In this document: positions 31,312 to 56,329 of the stretch, piece after piece
How the letters are laid out: each line of letters opens with the position of its first letter
Numbering within the stretch: the stretch's first letter is position 1
NCBI RefSeq assembly: GCF_017591435.1
Contig: NC_059301.1
Location: 33,846,986 to 33,910,985 of the forward strand
Direction of reading: 5' to 3'
DNA length: 64,000 nt
Source: Portunus trituberculatus
Taxonomy: Eukaryota; Arthropoda; Malacostraca; Decapoda; Portunidae
Notes under the pieces: model-generated
Database searches by the model: none
The model's input: only the letters and a program-made list of their open reading frames with translations
Told to the model about the DNA's origin: nothing
Made by a program: the position numbers and the translations under genes

Positions 31312-31862
31312 TGTTGAGAGACAGGAAGTGGGGGACCGGAAGTGATGGCCATGCATGTGGATAAAGTAGCAGTGATTGGATCAGAAGCGAGCCAATCACA
31401 GTATTGCAGACGGCAATGTTGAGGGGGCGACTGTATTTAAGCTGGCCGTCTCTGTCCACGCGAGCAATTGCAGCTGTTGTCTTGTCCCCGCTGTCCCGTC
31501 TCTGTTCTCCGTTTTCGTAGCCCGCATTCGCCCTGTGTACTACCCTGGATTTCCTGTTGTACTGTGTTACTACCAAAGTTAACGTAAGAAGCTGTACCAA
31601 GTGTTTCCTGCCAGTCCTGCTTGTCTGAGTGAGTACCTGTCTGTGTGTTGTGTGCCTCGTCTCCTCGCTAGTCACAGATCCTCGTCAACTTATCCCTGTG
31701 CTGCCCCGTCCTGAATGCTGTCCTGGTCTCTGCCGCTGAGAGAGCAAGTGAGTTACGGTTGCGGTGTTGGAAGCTGAAGTTAAGGATCATGGGTGCCCTT
31801 CCTTGCCCAGTGGTTGCGGGTGTGAGTGGCTCTGCTGTGCTGTGTGGGGGCGGTTCGTAACA
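31312..31862. mobile_element. Candidate solo LTR
   Basis: A 551-bp block bounded by TGTTGAGAG and CGGTTCGTAACA (TG...CA), with a TATTTAAG box near 31434 on the plus strand and a GC-rich, LTR-like middle. No internal retrotransposon sequence flanks it and no clear target duplication was found. It begins just after the hAT target duplication. Confidence 0.4.
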
Positions 31863-32089
31863 CTATCATTATCATTATAGAAATAAGTGATTCTTTCTAC
31901 TATTCTTACCTAGTCTTCTCAGATTCTTCTATAATGACTAGATGATAGTAGCCAGGTCACTGCAACGGTATCCATATGAGACTGATCTTCACTCTGCGAT
32001 GTTTCTCTACTTAAAAATGAGCATTGCCTTGACCACTGACCAGAGAAGCCGCCTGAGTGCGTTTGGGTTTAATGACCTTAACTAAACTT

Positions 32090-33020
32090 CTTGCCCTATC
32101 CACTCCTACGCTGATGATACCACCCTACATCTTTCCACGTCCTATCAGAGACAACCAACCCTTCAGGAAGTCAACAGTTCACGTAGGGACGCCACAGAAC
32201 GCCTAATTTATGATTTTTCTAAGATTTCCGATTTGGGCAGAGAAAATCTAGTTTTCAATGCTTTAAAAACTCAATTCTTCCATCTATCAACTCGACACAA
32301 CCTTCCAGATAACTATGAATATCCTCTGTCTGTCCTTTACTCATAATCTTAACAGGAGATTTCACATCTCATCTTTTGCTAAAACAACTTCTGTGAAGTT
32401 AGGCGTTCTTAGACGTCTCCACCAGTTTTTCTCGCCCCTCCAACTGCTGTGTACAAGGGCACTATCTGCCCCTGTATGGAGTACTCTTCGCATTTTTTTT
32501 CTCGGGGGGAGGGGGGAGATTCCAGTCACACAGTTCTACTGATAGGGTGGAATTAAAAGATTTTCGTCTCATCAACTGCTTCTCCTCTGACTGACTGTCT
32601 TCAGCCTCTTCCTCACCGCCGAAGTGTTGCATCTCTTTCTATCTTTTATCGCTATTTTCATGCTAACTGTTCTAATGATCTTGCTAACTGCATGCCTTCC
32701 CTCCTCCTGCGGCCTCGCTGCACAAGGCTTTCTTCTTCCTCTCATCCCTATTCTGTCCAACTCTAACGCAAGAGTTAAACAGTACTCTCAATCATTCATA
32801 CCTATCACTGGTAAACTCTGGAACTCCCTCCCTGCATCTGTATTTCCGACTTCTTACTTGTCTTCTTTTAAGACGGAGGTATAAAGGAATTTGCTCCCTA
32901 ATTTTGGCTGACGCTTTTCCTCTTTGTAGAGAACCAGCACTCAAGAGGACCTTTTTTTTTTTTTTTTTTTTGCCCTTGGCTGGCCCTTTTTCCTTCTTAA
33001 GAAAAAAAAAAAAAAATAGA
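32090..33020 (+). pseudogene. BS/Jockey-like LINE, RT C-terminal part and 3' UTR
   Basis: Begins at RT motif C (HSYADDTTLHLS, about 32098) and runs through a disrupted thumb and C-terminal region: LGVLRRLHQFFSP, FYRYFHANCSN, then WNSLPASVFPTSYLSSFK (about 32820-32880). The 3' UTR has GAGAACCAGCACTCAAG, a T run and CTTAAGA followed by A15. Related pieces occur at 23325, 48420, 57465, 61625, 62031 and 62655. Several stops and shifts; 5'-truncated. Confidence 0.75.
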
Positions 33021-33650
33021 AATGCTCCCCATCTTTGTATTTCCCATCAAGCTGATCCCTGTGTCACAAATAGGAAGAGAGAATTTGAGTTGTTTATGCC
33101 TACTGCATTGAATTTAGTAGCCTTGCACTCCACTTTCTTGGGTTATTATTCTGAAATGTCTTATTTATAGGGTTTTCAAGGGAGTTTGTGCGATTTTAGT
33201 GATGGTTAGAGGTATACACGAATTCATAGACTAAAACACACACACACACATTATTGATTCTTGTTTATGTTAATAACATTAAGCGTAAGGCAACATTCAC
33301 TTGAAACAATCTTACTTTGTCTCATAGAGTAAATCCCTCTCGTAATGACTTTTCGGCTAGTTCCATTTGCAGATTTTGTTAAGGAGAGATCCTTATTGTG
33401 TAATGGAAGGGGTGGATTTTTCTGAGATATTGCCATACAGCACATGTTATATATGGAGAAGTGGTTCTCCACAAGCTTCACGGTACTGGCCCTTTTATTT
33501 TGTTTTCTAATCCTCGTGGTTAAGAAAAAAAAAAAAAAAAAAAAAAAAAAGTGCCAAGTGATGACACTGAATGATCAATCAACTATTATAGTGCATATAT
33601 TAAGTAAAATCCCATATTTTATGTTATTTTCTTTATCACACTTCATACAA
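33021..33650. other. Region without recognised genes
   Basis: AT-rich; a short (CA)n near 33239 and an A-run at 33523-33550. No recognisable coding frame. Confidence 0.5.
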
Positions 33651-33876
33651 GCAGGAAGCTGAGCTGGGCACATTAATGAATATCGGGTAGTCCGGTACTG
33701 CTTCTCTGGACCTCAAAACACAGATAATTCGCCCCTGTTCTTCCGCGCATCATTTTTTTTCTTCAATCTGGTACCGCACTTCCGGTACTGTACCCAAAAC
33801 TATTAAAGTGCACCTGAAAAATCTAGTCCGCACCTCAAAAAAAAAAAAAAAAAAAAAAAAAAGCAATATATCACAG

Positions 33877-34310
<434 letters not shown>

Positions 34311-34387
34311 GTATATATAGCACACCACCAAAAAATGGCCGAAAGTAATCATTATTTACTTTATTTTTTTTCCTCCCTGAAAATCTT

Positions 34388-34528
34388 AGGTGCACAAGTA
34401 CGGACTTAAATTTTTGCCTTTCCATACCTATCTCAGGTGCAAAGGTATGGACTTAAAATTTCACCTTTCTGTACCTGTCTCAGGTGCGGAGGTACGGACT
34501 TAAAATTTTGCCTTTCTGTACCTGTTAC
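34388..34528. repeat. 47-bp tandem repeat, three units
   Basis: Units begin AGGTGCACAAGTACGG, AGGTGCAAAGGTATGG and AGGTGCGGAGGTACGG at about 34388, 34435 and 34482. They form part of the right subterminal region of the hAT element. Confidence 0.85.
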
Positions 34529-35549
34529 TTCCGCACCTCGTTTGGTGGTCCACAGGTGTACGGACCGAGGTACAGAAGTGCCCAGCTCTGGCAGGAAGGT
34601 ATACATAGATGATCATTATGGAAATTAAACTGAAAGGGAAATAATGGAAATAGTATTTGAAAATGTATTATGGCAGTTCTTCAGACCATTTATGCTTTCC
34701 ATCTGGTTGATAGGCAAATTAAATATATTTGTTCAGGTTTTAGGCACATAATTCTCTGCAAGTTTATTCAAAACCTATGATTAATAAGTAGGATGGTGAG
34801 AACATACTCTCTTCTATGATGCAATCAGTAGTTCAAAAACTTATATTTGTCAGTTTCATCTTTTCCTACCATTTTATGCTGAAATCATTACAAACCTTTT
34901 GTTTACCTTTTATTTAATGGCTTAAATTTCATGTACTGCTGTCACAGTTACCCATTTAAAAACTGGTTTAATCAATTTTTGGATATGATTTTTTTTTTCT
35001 TCCCTTATTATGTTCACTCACTCGTGCATTTACTGGAGTTTTGTACCTTGTTGAGTTCCAAAATATATTTTCATATGAGCATGACTCAATTACTTTCCTC
35101 ATTAACATGATTAAAGTACTTTTGAAAAAGCCTTTTCTAAACACATTGATAGATATGCGATTGAATGACAATAACAAGGTGTATGCTTCTGTTGCACGAA
35201 TAACAGGATATCTTGGATTTTAAAGTCACTTAATAAAAGGATACATATTTATTACAAAAGGGTAAACTGAATGTGATGTACACTGGCTGTATACCAATTT
35301 TAGAGCTATTCACTGATAAAACAATCTTTTTGTCATATTATAGCACTGAATACACATTAAAAGCAATTCAGCTAATACTTTATATGTGGTGCAGACTCAA
35401 CAAGCCAATGAGACACAGAAACAGCCACTGTGTTTTGTCTTTGCTAAAGTAACATTTTTAACAAGCTTTATAATAAATTATCTAAACATATCAACCACAC
35501 ATTAATTTAATAAACACTAACATTTAAGAAATGAAAATATATATATTTC

Positions 35550-35558
<9 letters not shown>

Positions 35559-35640
<82 letters not shown>
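35559..35640. repeat. (TA)n microsatellite
   Basis: About 82 bp of TA. Confidence 0.95.
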
Positions 35641-35643
<3 letters not shown>

Positions 35644-37200
35644 ACTGGCTTGAAGATGCCTCACCAAGCAAATATCCTTTCTGAGCTGGTAAATAATTTC
35701 AAGCATCAAGTTCCTAGTAGACTTGGTTCAGTGATTGTACATACATACTAATCAATATAAAAAATCACACTTACAGTATTACACACTAAAGGTGTTGACT
35801 TGGGGGATAATTTCATCTCTTAATGTATGTCAGCAGCTGACAAGAGCTTGACTGGAGAATGGTCAGAGAATGCAGCTTCTTGATGAAAAATAATTTTCAA
35901 GTAGAAAATCTAACTACACATATACTGATTTTTGCTTGTCTTGGCAGATGAGTTGTAAGTTTTAGGAAGACACAGCTCTAGCAATGACTCATGGATGAGC
36001 TGTGGTTGTCAGTGCCAAATAACCTATAAATTAAGTCATAATTTGGCATTGGTCATGTTGCACTAAGTAATGCAGGGATAATGTGAAACAAAATTATGCA
36101 AATACAATAATAAGCAAATTTATAATTTCTTCTACTTGAACTAAAGGCAAATACTAAAATAAAGATTACATGAACTTATAAGTATATACTAGTGAATAGT
36201 CAATGGGATACCAATATAAATTTTGTTAGTTCAAAGCCACCATATTTCATGTGACCTTAAGAGTTGAGGCCAAAGCACTGTTGTATTTGTTGGCCCAATA
36301 TACAATTTGATCACATAAGTAAATACATATGAATGAACATCCCAACATACAACTCCATTCCATAACTCTCCCAGTATTGGCTCAGTAAATATTAAAGAGG
36401 CTGAAGTTAAAGCAATAGAAATCAGCCTAAATACTAAAGCCACAATACCATTTACTATGCACACCAATATGAAATGGTTCCTCACTCTTACAATGAGGTT
36501 GCTGAAAGTACCATTAAACAATTGCTGCATGAAACAGACAGAATACATGTGGGATCCTTGTCAAGTGTTGTATGTTTCTGGACTTCAACCAAATTAAACA
36601 TGAAGCCAGATAGATAGTTCTCCATGACTTCCTACTCCTCCCTCACAAAACAAAAGCTACCACTCCTCAACCTATCCCCTTCCTGGGTAATGAGAACACA
36701 GGAAAAATTAAGGGACAATATATTGATGAGATAATAAATTACAGTTGCTTCATTTATGTAAACTGATGTCCATAAAACTTATCTGCAAACTTGTTTAACT
36801 CAGGATATTATCATCTAAGTCACTACAAATAATACCATATATCCCTTTGGCTCATATTCTATAACAAGGTGAGCACTGATGGAGAAAGAACCGAGGCCTC
36901 ATCACCATCTTTCTATTGTTACTGCTGGAAAGCAGCACAACAGAGGAAGGGGAGGGAAGGGGGAGCAAGTATAATTTCAAACCTCCATGTAGCGAGCTCT
37001 TGGGCAGACTGCATTGTGCCTTCCTTCTCATCCCTTACACACTGGGGGAAAAAAATAAACAAACAAATAATAATTAAATAAAATTGTTAATGACAACTAA
37101 ATCTAATACAAACACGACCACTATTTAAACTAGCATAGTATGCATACTGATTTTTCTTAAGCTTTAAGCATTAATGCCTATTAATATGCTCAACTCTAAT

Positions 37201-37203
<3 letters not shown>

Positions 37204-37293
<90 letters not shown>
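37204..37293. repeat. (GA)n microsatellite
   Basis: About 90 bp of GA, uninterrupted. Confidence 0.95.
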
Positions 37294-37294
<1 letters not shown>

Positions 37295-38973
37295 AGGTTG
37301 GGGGAGGCAGAGGTGAGGCATGATATACACTGAATGAAATCTTGTACTTGAATCCCTAAAGGGCAGCTGGCATCTATAATTGATGCAATGTCAAGGGCAG
37401 GTAGCGTCTATAGTTGATATGCCTTTAGTGGGCTTAATTTCTAATTTCTGCACAATTTTTTTTTGTCCTGCAAACACCCTTTCCTTACAAAATTGTCTTC
37501 CTCTGAGCCTAACTATCCTATGAACCATATAATAATGGCAACAGTGGAAAATAATTCCTCTTCCTCCCATTCCTCAGATGAGGATTATTGGCCAGTGACT
37601 TCACACTTGATATGAGGGCAAACATGTTCCAAACAGCTTGTTATTAAAAATACTATTGAGATAGTTAGAAATTACTCTCTGTAGACTATTGTGGTGTTAC
37701 CTGAGAAAAATAAAACATCCGGAAGACTGTTTCACTTGTGTATATCTTCTCAGCCATGACAATTACAATTTTGTTTTCTTGCATGCCATGTGATAGCCAC
37801 CTGTTTCCTTTAGTGTGCCTACAAATTTATGAATTTTGGCATTCTCATCATGAGTTGATATATGATGAATCACAGGAGGAAGTGAAGGAAAAAGACAACT
37901 CCTCTCCTTGTAAGCTAAGATGGTGAGACAGAAAAGTAAAATACCTCCAATCAGGATAGCCCACTATCTGCAAGCATAATGTATAGAATAAATATGCAGT
38001 GAATCTCAAATATTACTGTATGGTCCAAATAACTCAAGATTGATAAGTAACCTATTAGCTGGCATGGTCTTTCCTGTTGTATCTTAGGAGCTGACAGATA
38101 TTGTCTCAATGGTGGGAAAAGTGGACTAATCATATGTAGAGAGTATTAGGGAAATGTAGCTCACTGGTAAGGGTTACCATATATACCTACTCAATCATTT
38201 AGAGATCAAACCTTTAGGAAAGATTAAAGAAGAAACCTTTAGGAGAGATTTTGAAATTACAGGTGGGAAAAAATTATGCTTATTTGAATGATCACCATAC
38301 TTCTTAAAATGGGGCAATGCATCTTTACATAAATAATCCCTGTCACAGTTAAGGGTCAAGTAATGCTTTCCCATTTCTGTTGCCCTATACTTGCAGCTTT
38401 CCTATAATCTCATTCCAATACTTCTATTGTAGCCATAAATAAACAAAAATGTGTACATCAACTCATTGGCACAGCTGGCAAACACCAATGAGTGCTTATT
38501 CAGTGGTTATGGTTGCATCAATGGATGACATGCACACAGCTATATGTGAAACCATTAACCAGTGTTTCACAACCATTAACCAGTGTTTCACATTAAAGTT
38601 AGTATTCCATCCAATCACTTCTTACTATAGTGTTTTCAATAAGCCATTTTTTTCTGCATATGAAATTGTTTCTGGGCATATAAACAACAATTAGAAAATC
38701 TATATTTTGTTTACTATAGTAGGTGACTATATTTTATTACTATGATAACTCAAAAGGTTATGTACGTGTCATGACGTCTTCAAACTTTTACTTTAGTTTC
38801 TGAAATTGCATGTTAAGGAATCAGTAGCTTATTAGATCTGTTGTATATTGATTTCATCCTCATGACAATTTCTGAATATCTTATCCCATCTTTTCAAATG
38901 ACTTACTTATCAATTTTGCCAATTTGCTATGCATACATTTTTTTTCACTCCCTTTGAATCAAATGTTTAGTTA

Positions 38974-40506
<1,533 letters not shown>

Positions 40507-40508
40507 TA

Positions 40509-41742
40509 TTTAGTAAAATGTCTTGTGCTTTATTATCTGTGAATTTCATTCATTGTAACACAAGCAGAAAGTCAATTTTCTTAAGACAGAACTACAAGAA
40601 AATATATAATTTCACATAAATACAAAAAAAAGGTGCTGGGATGTACTGGTCTACTGGAAGCAAAAAGGGTTTGTCAAGTAAGTTAGTGAACCACTGCCTT
40701 AGACTATCCCTGGGAACACAATGTGCCTTATTAGCAGTAAGCAAATGATTGTACAGCTGTGACACAACAGATTGTTTCTCAATCTTCTATAGTGGGGGAC
40801 TACATAATAATAATTGATAATAGTAATGATGATGATGATGATGAAAAGAAAATTAAACTATACACAGTCACAATAACCTTCAGTTTCTATGGTAATATTA
40901 AGACAAGCAGTCCTTCAGTATCATGGGGGATATATGGACTCCACACTAGTAAGAGCAATTATAAAAATAATAAACTATTTTGGATTATTCTTGCTTTACT
41001 TGTGTAATATATATGTATCTCATTACTTAAGTCTATACATTTTTGCATGTTTTATGGTTTTATTTTATCTTTATTTTATTTTATTATTATTATTTTTTTT
41101 TTTTTTGCAGGGGAAGGGAGGGGCACATGTATTGGAACATCACTATATTCCTAATTGAATCTTAAGTTCACTAAATGATTGTTTGTTCTACGATTGCATT
41201 TCCAGGAACATAAGCCAGTTGTACATAACAGAGGACCTATAGTTCAGTCATTGGTAATATTGCCTATGAGCTTTCAGTCTCTACCCTACACTCACCATGT
41301 CCAAACACAGTGAAAGTGAATGAAGAGTCCAATTCTAGGATCACTCCTTCCCAGCCACACACCTCAACATTATGCATATTATCCATTAACGCTTGACAAC
41401 TTCCTACACATCTTAGTGAAAGTACATACAATAGGGCAGGAACTTGATATCTAGCACATGCAAGGACAGCTCAGGGTACCTGTTTTCACTGGTCAATATC
41501 CATATACAGTCAGCCAAACAGATGCATGGTAGGCAAGCACATTTTAGACACTAAACTGTTCTGTCATAACGCTGGTTATTCTATTTATTTATTTATTATT
41601 ATTTTTCTTTTTTTACCTTTTTTTTTACACACAGCTATTTAAAAGGGAAACAACCACCCAGGTATAAAGAGAGATGTAAAGACTACACTGAATTGCCAAA
41701 ATGCATGTTGCTTATCTCCCAATAACAAGAGCACACATACCT
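40509..41742 (-). other. Rho1 3' flank, probable 3' UTR
   Basis: Follows the Rho1 stop. No other gene is seen. TTTATT runs on the plus strand (for example 41582-41595) would give AATAAA signals on the Rho1 strand. Whether the transcript ends here or runs further cannot be told from sequence. A T-rich tract at 41088-41107 precedes GCAGGGGAAGG. Confidence 0.45.
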
Positions 41743-49793
<8,051 letters not shown>

Positions 49794-49798
49794 GAATT

Positions 49799-50156
49799 CT
49801 GGAAACAGAAAAACAGAATCAGAAACAATGAATAATGTTCCATATATTGATTTTTCTAATTTAAATAGTTATTAGATTTCATAGTCAGTGGCCATCTTAC
49901 ACCTAGACCTACTGGCTATCACATGTGCAACTGGAAATATGCTCCAATGTTATGAAATCAATCCACTGATATCACCTAGAGTCCTAGAGCATGTCATTAG
50001 CAGTTTTGTTCCATGATCATCTTCCAAAGGCAGAATGGATTGGTGACCCACCCCATGGTCAGTGTCATGTCACCATCTTCCCTGTGCCAGTGAAGATAAT
50101 AGGAATCCTCTCTATCCTCACCTATTCTATTCTTATAATGAGGCAAGATTTACCCA

Positions 50157-50237
<81 letters not shown>

Positions 50238-52401
50238 GCACAGATACTCTTGAAAACATCTTGAGAAAAGTCAACAAGTCAGTGGTTTGTCCATAAAATA
50301 AATATTCAGGTTTTCTTGAGTGCTAAACCTCAACTCTAGCTCTACAAGTGACCTACTACGGGCAAACAATGTTGCTTTTCCTTTTATGGCTTCACTGACA
50401 GGGAAGCTAAAGCAATGACTGCAAATTCCTAACCTACCTATACCTTATGTCACAACAGCATGACATATATAAACATTGACAGTATAAAATCTTAAATAAT
50501 CATGCTAACATCATTTAATATAAGTGCCTCATACATAATGGTATCCTCTCAATCTGAACATATACCTACTACCTTCAATAATAGAGTAACAAACAAATTA
50601 AAATGCATTAGGAATAAAGTCCAAATTCTATAGAGCTAAGTGAACATGTGCCTTTATCAATATGACTATTCAGCTAACTAAACCAAAAGTGCATAACCAA
50701 AAGCCCCATAAATAAATTGTCATCCTTGTTTACTGTCATAACATGGTAAAACATTCAACCATTCTATTGCCTAAATTTAGCACTTGTATTAGGATACCAC
50801 TAAACAATTTAGTACATGAAAAAAAAAAAAAAAAAAAAAAAATCTGATTGCTAATAGTAAGAATAATTTTAGAATGTTGCTCCTCAGACAATAAATAGGT
50901 GGTAAGCTTTGACAGCTGTGAACTGGGTACATAGTACAGAATGAAATTAATCAATTCTGACATAAAAGCCCTGAACTGCATAATGTATTAATCAGGGTTC
51001 CTTGGATGGTGTACAAAAAAAAAAAAAAAAAAAAAAAAACTGCAAAAACTTGTCCTCCCAACACTTATTGCATGAACTCAGTACCTTAGAACTAGCCCTG
51101 GTTATAATTGTTCAATTATTCATTGTTAAGGATGGAGTCAGCTGATAACACCACAACTTTAAAGTATTAACCTCAACATCAGCTATCAATGACTCAGCTG
51201 TACAAATTATGTGGTTAGTTACACCAAATTATTGATACTAACAGTAGCATACTGCAAGTCAATATCTGAACATTCAGCAAGTTACTTTGGAAAAAAAAGG
51301 AAAACTAAAAAAAAAAAATAATAATAATAATTCACTTGTACTCCATCACTGCTGGCTTGACAGCAATCCACTGTCAACCCAAGCATACTATTGGGAAACC
51401 ACCAGAGGGCAATCTTATACATAAATAACAAATTAACTAATCACGAGATGACCTTAACGACCATCTTAACACTAAATCCAAGTCAATCCCACCTTCACAA
51501 TGGTATGTACGTGCTAAAGTAATGTGCAGGTCCGTACAGAGAATATTAAATGCGACACAAGGCAGTGTCACTGTCCCGCAAGGTTGGCTGTCCTAGATAG
51601 CACTAATCATAGCGGTGGGCGAGGCTAATGTCCACACCAACCGTAGGACACCGCAGTACAGCTTTCAGTATACCACTATCCAGGCTTCTCAAAAACAATC
51701 GGGTGCTTTAACTTGCACAAGAGATATTAAAGAGGCATAATAAGCTTAGGTTGCATGAATAACGCACTGTATAACCCAAGAGGTAAGCAACGGTTATGAC
51801 ATATGCTAAAAGAAAATTGACGCTGGGAACCTAAAACAAATAAAATATGCACTGATGTGACAAGTGCCTCTTTTAGACTCCCGAATATATACACAGCATA
51901 AAAAAAAAGTAAAGGGCCAAAACAAAATACTTTAAACATTTTTTCCTTATAAATTAAATAACGTTACTAACCTTCAGTATCCACACCATGAACACAACAC
52001 AGCACTCGTTCCGTTGTAATAACATTAAAATAACAATAATAGAACCCTCTGGAGTAATCAAAAGCAAAATCGCATACCTAAGAATTATCCTTAATACTTA
52101 CATTACTATTTAATCCCTACAAAATCCTAGGCCTAATCAGGCCCACCCAAACCATAGAGATACTAAAGAAAGTCAAGATCCTTTAATAATATCCACTCAG
52201 AAGGATATAGACCGGTGGTGGTGATGGTAACAGTCCTAACCGACCCTTTGAGATCCGCAGTCCACAAGCCTTCACTCCACTTTTCCTACACCAAATAACA
52301 CCCGCCACGCAATCCTCACCCATCCCTCAGCCTTCCCGCACTTCACTGTTGGGTCAATACACTTCACTAATCCAGTGAATGAGGCACAAAGAGGATAGTA
52401 C
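49799..52401 (-). other. Rho1 5' UTR intron (probable)
   Basis: 2.6 kb between the coding exon acceptor and the candidate first exon. It holds a (TA)n tract (50159-50233) and A-runs at 50820 and 51016. No transposon protein is seen here, unlike in the other two introns. Confidence 0.6.
50159..50233. repeat. (TA)n microsatellite
   Basis: About 75 bp of TA in the probable 5' UTR intron. Confidence 0.95.
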
Positions 52402-52480
52402 CTGAGTGTGCTGGGGCGGGTCAATATGGCTGCTGGGCCACACCTTGGGGCTGCCTGGGCGTGATGGGGGAGGAATGCAT
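52402..52480 (-). other. Candidate Rho1 5' non-coding exon
   Basis: On the minus strand a GC-rich stretch ends ACACTCAG|GTACTATCC, a good splice donor, and faces the orphan acceptor at 49799. The upstream edge is not defined. Position, GC content relative to the AT-rich surroundings, and orientation suggest the first exon. Not proven. Confidence 0.5.
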
Positions 52481-52481
52481 G

Positions 52482-52489
52482 TGACGTCA
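52482..52489. promoter_or_regulatory. CRE-like site TGACGTCA in the probable Rho1 promoter
   Basis: A perfect palindromic cAMP-response element next to a GC-rich GGCTCCGCCGCCGTC stretch (52499-52513), just upstream of the candidate first exon. No TATA box is evident. Confidence 0.45.
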
Positions 52490-52518
52490 CTACCCAGAAG
52501 GCTCCGCCGCCGTCAGGC

Positions 52519-53230
52519 TAAGTTACTAGCGATCACCCTTTAAAATATTTGAATTGCTATTTTTATTCATTATTCTGCTACTTATGAGGAAATATTAAAT
52601 TGTTCACGTTACAAAAATTCTGCTTGTAGCATCTAAATTATTGTTCTCCCATATAAAGAGGTTTAGGCGTGCATGAATCCTCCAACAAATCGAGTTACTA
52701 GTGTTCACCCTTTAAAATATTTGATTGACAATTTTCATCAGTTATCCATTTATCTGCCATGCCAGTTATCATCATAGGAAAGGAAGTGTTTTATTTCTAG
52801 CTATAAATACGCTGCTTTCTTACATCTTGATGTTTAGATAGTCTGAAAACCCTCATAATAAGTACAATAATAAAAAGCCGAGATGCTAGGGTGCACCCTT
52901 TAAAATATTTGATCGCCAGTTCTCCCATTATCCAGCAGTTATGCAGCAGGGAGAGTAGTATTAGTAAGGGATTAAATAATGTTTACAATGTTTTTTTTCT
53001 TCATTTCATTATTATCTGGATTTTGAACTAAAAAACGTAAACATGTAGACTATAAAGAACTTCCCTAGAGTCCTACAGGTTATTATATTGTTCGCCCTTT
53101 AAAATGTTATGCTGACGCTTTCTTCTATTATTCCTCTACTCTTGGAGTTTCATAAGGATAAAATCTGAAGTAATTATCATTTGTTAGTGTATATTAGAAG
53201 TGCTTATCCTTAAAGAGAACACAAAACAAA
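52519..53230. repeat. Diverged tandem repeat, four units of about 172-199 bp
   Basis: A conserved block CACCCTTTAAAATATTTGA (variant CGCCCTTTAAAATGTT) recurs at 52534, 52706, 52894 and 53093, each preceded by a TTACTAG-like motif and followed by TTATTC/TTATCC. Flanking parts are diverged. It starts right behind the probable Rho1 promoter. Confidence 0.72.
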
Positions 53231-53576
53231 TGGTGACGTGCAAGCTTAAGGATGTGACCTCCGAGGCGATGACAGGTACTGCAAAATTCGTATAAATCAA
53301 TTCTTATCTCTATATAGAGTAATATTTCACTAAGCCAATATTTGATGCATCGCACAAATGTACAATATATTTTCATCCAGTAATTCACACTCGTTACTTA
53401 TATCCTTACCAGTCATTATATTTATTCTACTAAATGGCAGCTCTCATACGTAAATATACTTCTATAAAAAAAATTTCTCATGGATATTTCCTATGTAATC
53501 TATTCCTGGCTGCTGTAGTTGTAAATATCAGGTCAATGTATTTCTCTGATTTTTTTTTTTTCCTGTTCACGCAATG

Positions 53577-53578
53577 GT

Positions 53579-53640
<62 letters not shown>
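53577..53640. repeat. (TG)n(GA)n compound microsatellite
   Basis: TG 53577-53602 followed by GA to 53640. Confidence 0.93.
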
Positions 53641-53644
<4 letters not shown>

Positions 53645-53800
53645 GCGTTTCATGACGTCATGCTTTAACACGGGCTGCAGTGTCATCCTAAAGACGATCC
53701 TATCCACCCGGGTTAGCAACAGGATATATACTATATTCGTTAATCAGTTATATAAGATTTCAATTTATAAATATTTCAGCTTGAATGTCGTGTGTGAGAG

Positions 53801-53836
53801 ATCATACGTATGTAATACTAATTACATACGTATGAT
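53801..53836. repeat. Perfect 16-bp hairpin palindrome
   Basis: Arms ATCATACGTATGTAAT and its exact complement are separated by ACTA. Not near a recognised gene. Confidence 0.9.
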
Positions 53837-53839
53837 TGC

Positions 53840-55322
<1,483 letters not shown>

Positions 55323-55326
<4 letters not shown>

Positions 55327-56256
55327 AACGTAGAAAGTTAAAAAGAGTAACACCATGACATGTAATCTCTCGCATGATTCATACAAACCGGCAACCTCAG
55401 GCCTCGCCAGAGGAACAAGGCTTCGCTGTCCATTCACACTACACTGTGCCCTTCTAGAAACTCAGCTGCGTCACTATAGAACATTCGCTGAGACACCATT
55501 CGTTATGATACCCTTCCAAATGTTTGCACAACCAAACTCTTGTTGGGATAAAGATATAAACCAATGAATTATGGATAAAATCATACGACGCAGCAGCCAA
55601 CCACTATCCACCTCCAACCTACTGCCACTCTCATTCACACCTACCTAGATGGGGTGCCAACGACGCATGTGGGGTATTCATCTTCAGGATGGTGACTTAT
55701 CTGGAGTTTTTTTTTTCTGAATTAAATGAGGACAAGGATCATGGGCAATCATACAGTATCTATTTATAATAAATCATGAAGCATTGCTTTCTTTACAACT
55801 ATCATTTCGTACATACTATTTGTTTTAAACTGTACCTACTATTTTCCATGTGATCTGAAGGTCAAGATAATTTTTGTTGAACATTTAGAATACAAATAAT
55901 AGTATCGTTCCATCGTTCTAGAAACACATGGCAAGTATTTTGGGTGTTGCCTCTGCTCGAACGATAGGAAATAGCACATGACGCACCATCACCATTGCAG
56001 GATTGTGAGTGCCGCTAACGTGACGACGGAGATCACATACCTCGCACCACTAGTTTCTTTCCGGTCTTACTTTAGGCGGTGGTATTAAGTAACATCAGAA
56101 AAAGAAAAAAAAATGAATGAAAATGATCCCCAAAGAACAGACCTACGGATATTAAGAAGGCGAAACATGCTACCAAAATATTTTTGCTTACTCGAAAAAT
56201 GCATAGATGTTATTATTGCTCCACTGATTCTCGCGGTGTCGAGTTAACGACAATAT

Positions 56257-56259
<3 letters not shown>
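55323..56259. other. Region without recognised genes
   Basis: No recognised protein, RNA or transposon end. Short frames only. Confidence 0.5.

Positions 56260-56318
<59 letters not shown>
56260..56318. repeat. (GA)n microsatellite
   Basis: About 59 bp of GA just downstream (minus strand) of the candidate exon. Confidence 0.93.
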
Positions 56319-56319
<1 letters not shown>

Positions 56320-56329
56320 ATTCACGTAC

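Larger units (their letters stand above)
34599..38970. other. Mostly unique AT-rich sequence downstream of Rho1
   Basis: About 4.4 kb without recognisable transposon proteins. Besides two microsatellites (35559-35640 and 37204-37293) it looks low in repeats. Short open frames (such as 105 codons on the minus strand at 36231-36548) lack motifs. It could be intergenic or belong to a long Rho1 3' UTR; transcript evidence would be decisive. Confidence 0.45.

Noticed and set aside
36231..36548. 105-codon minus-strand ORF with hydrophobic segments
   Set aside because: No motif, no splice context and AT-driven hydrophobicity; likely chance.
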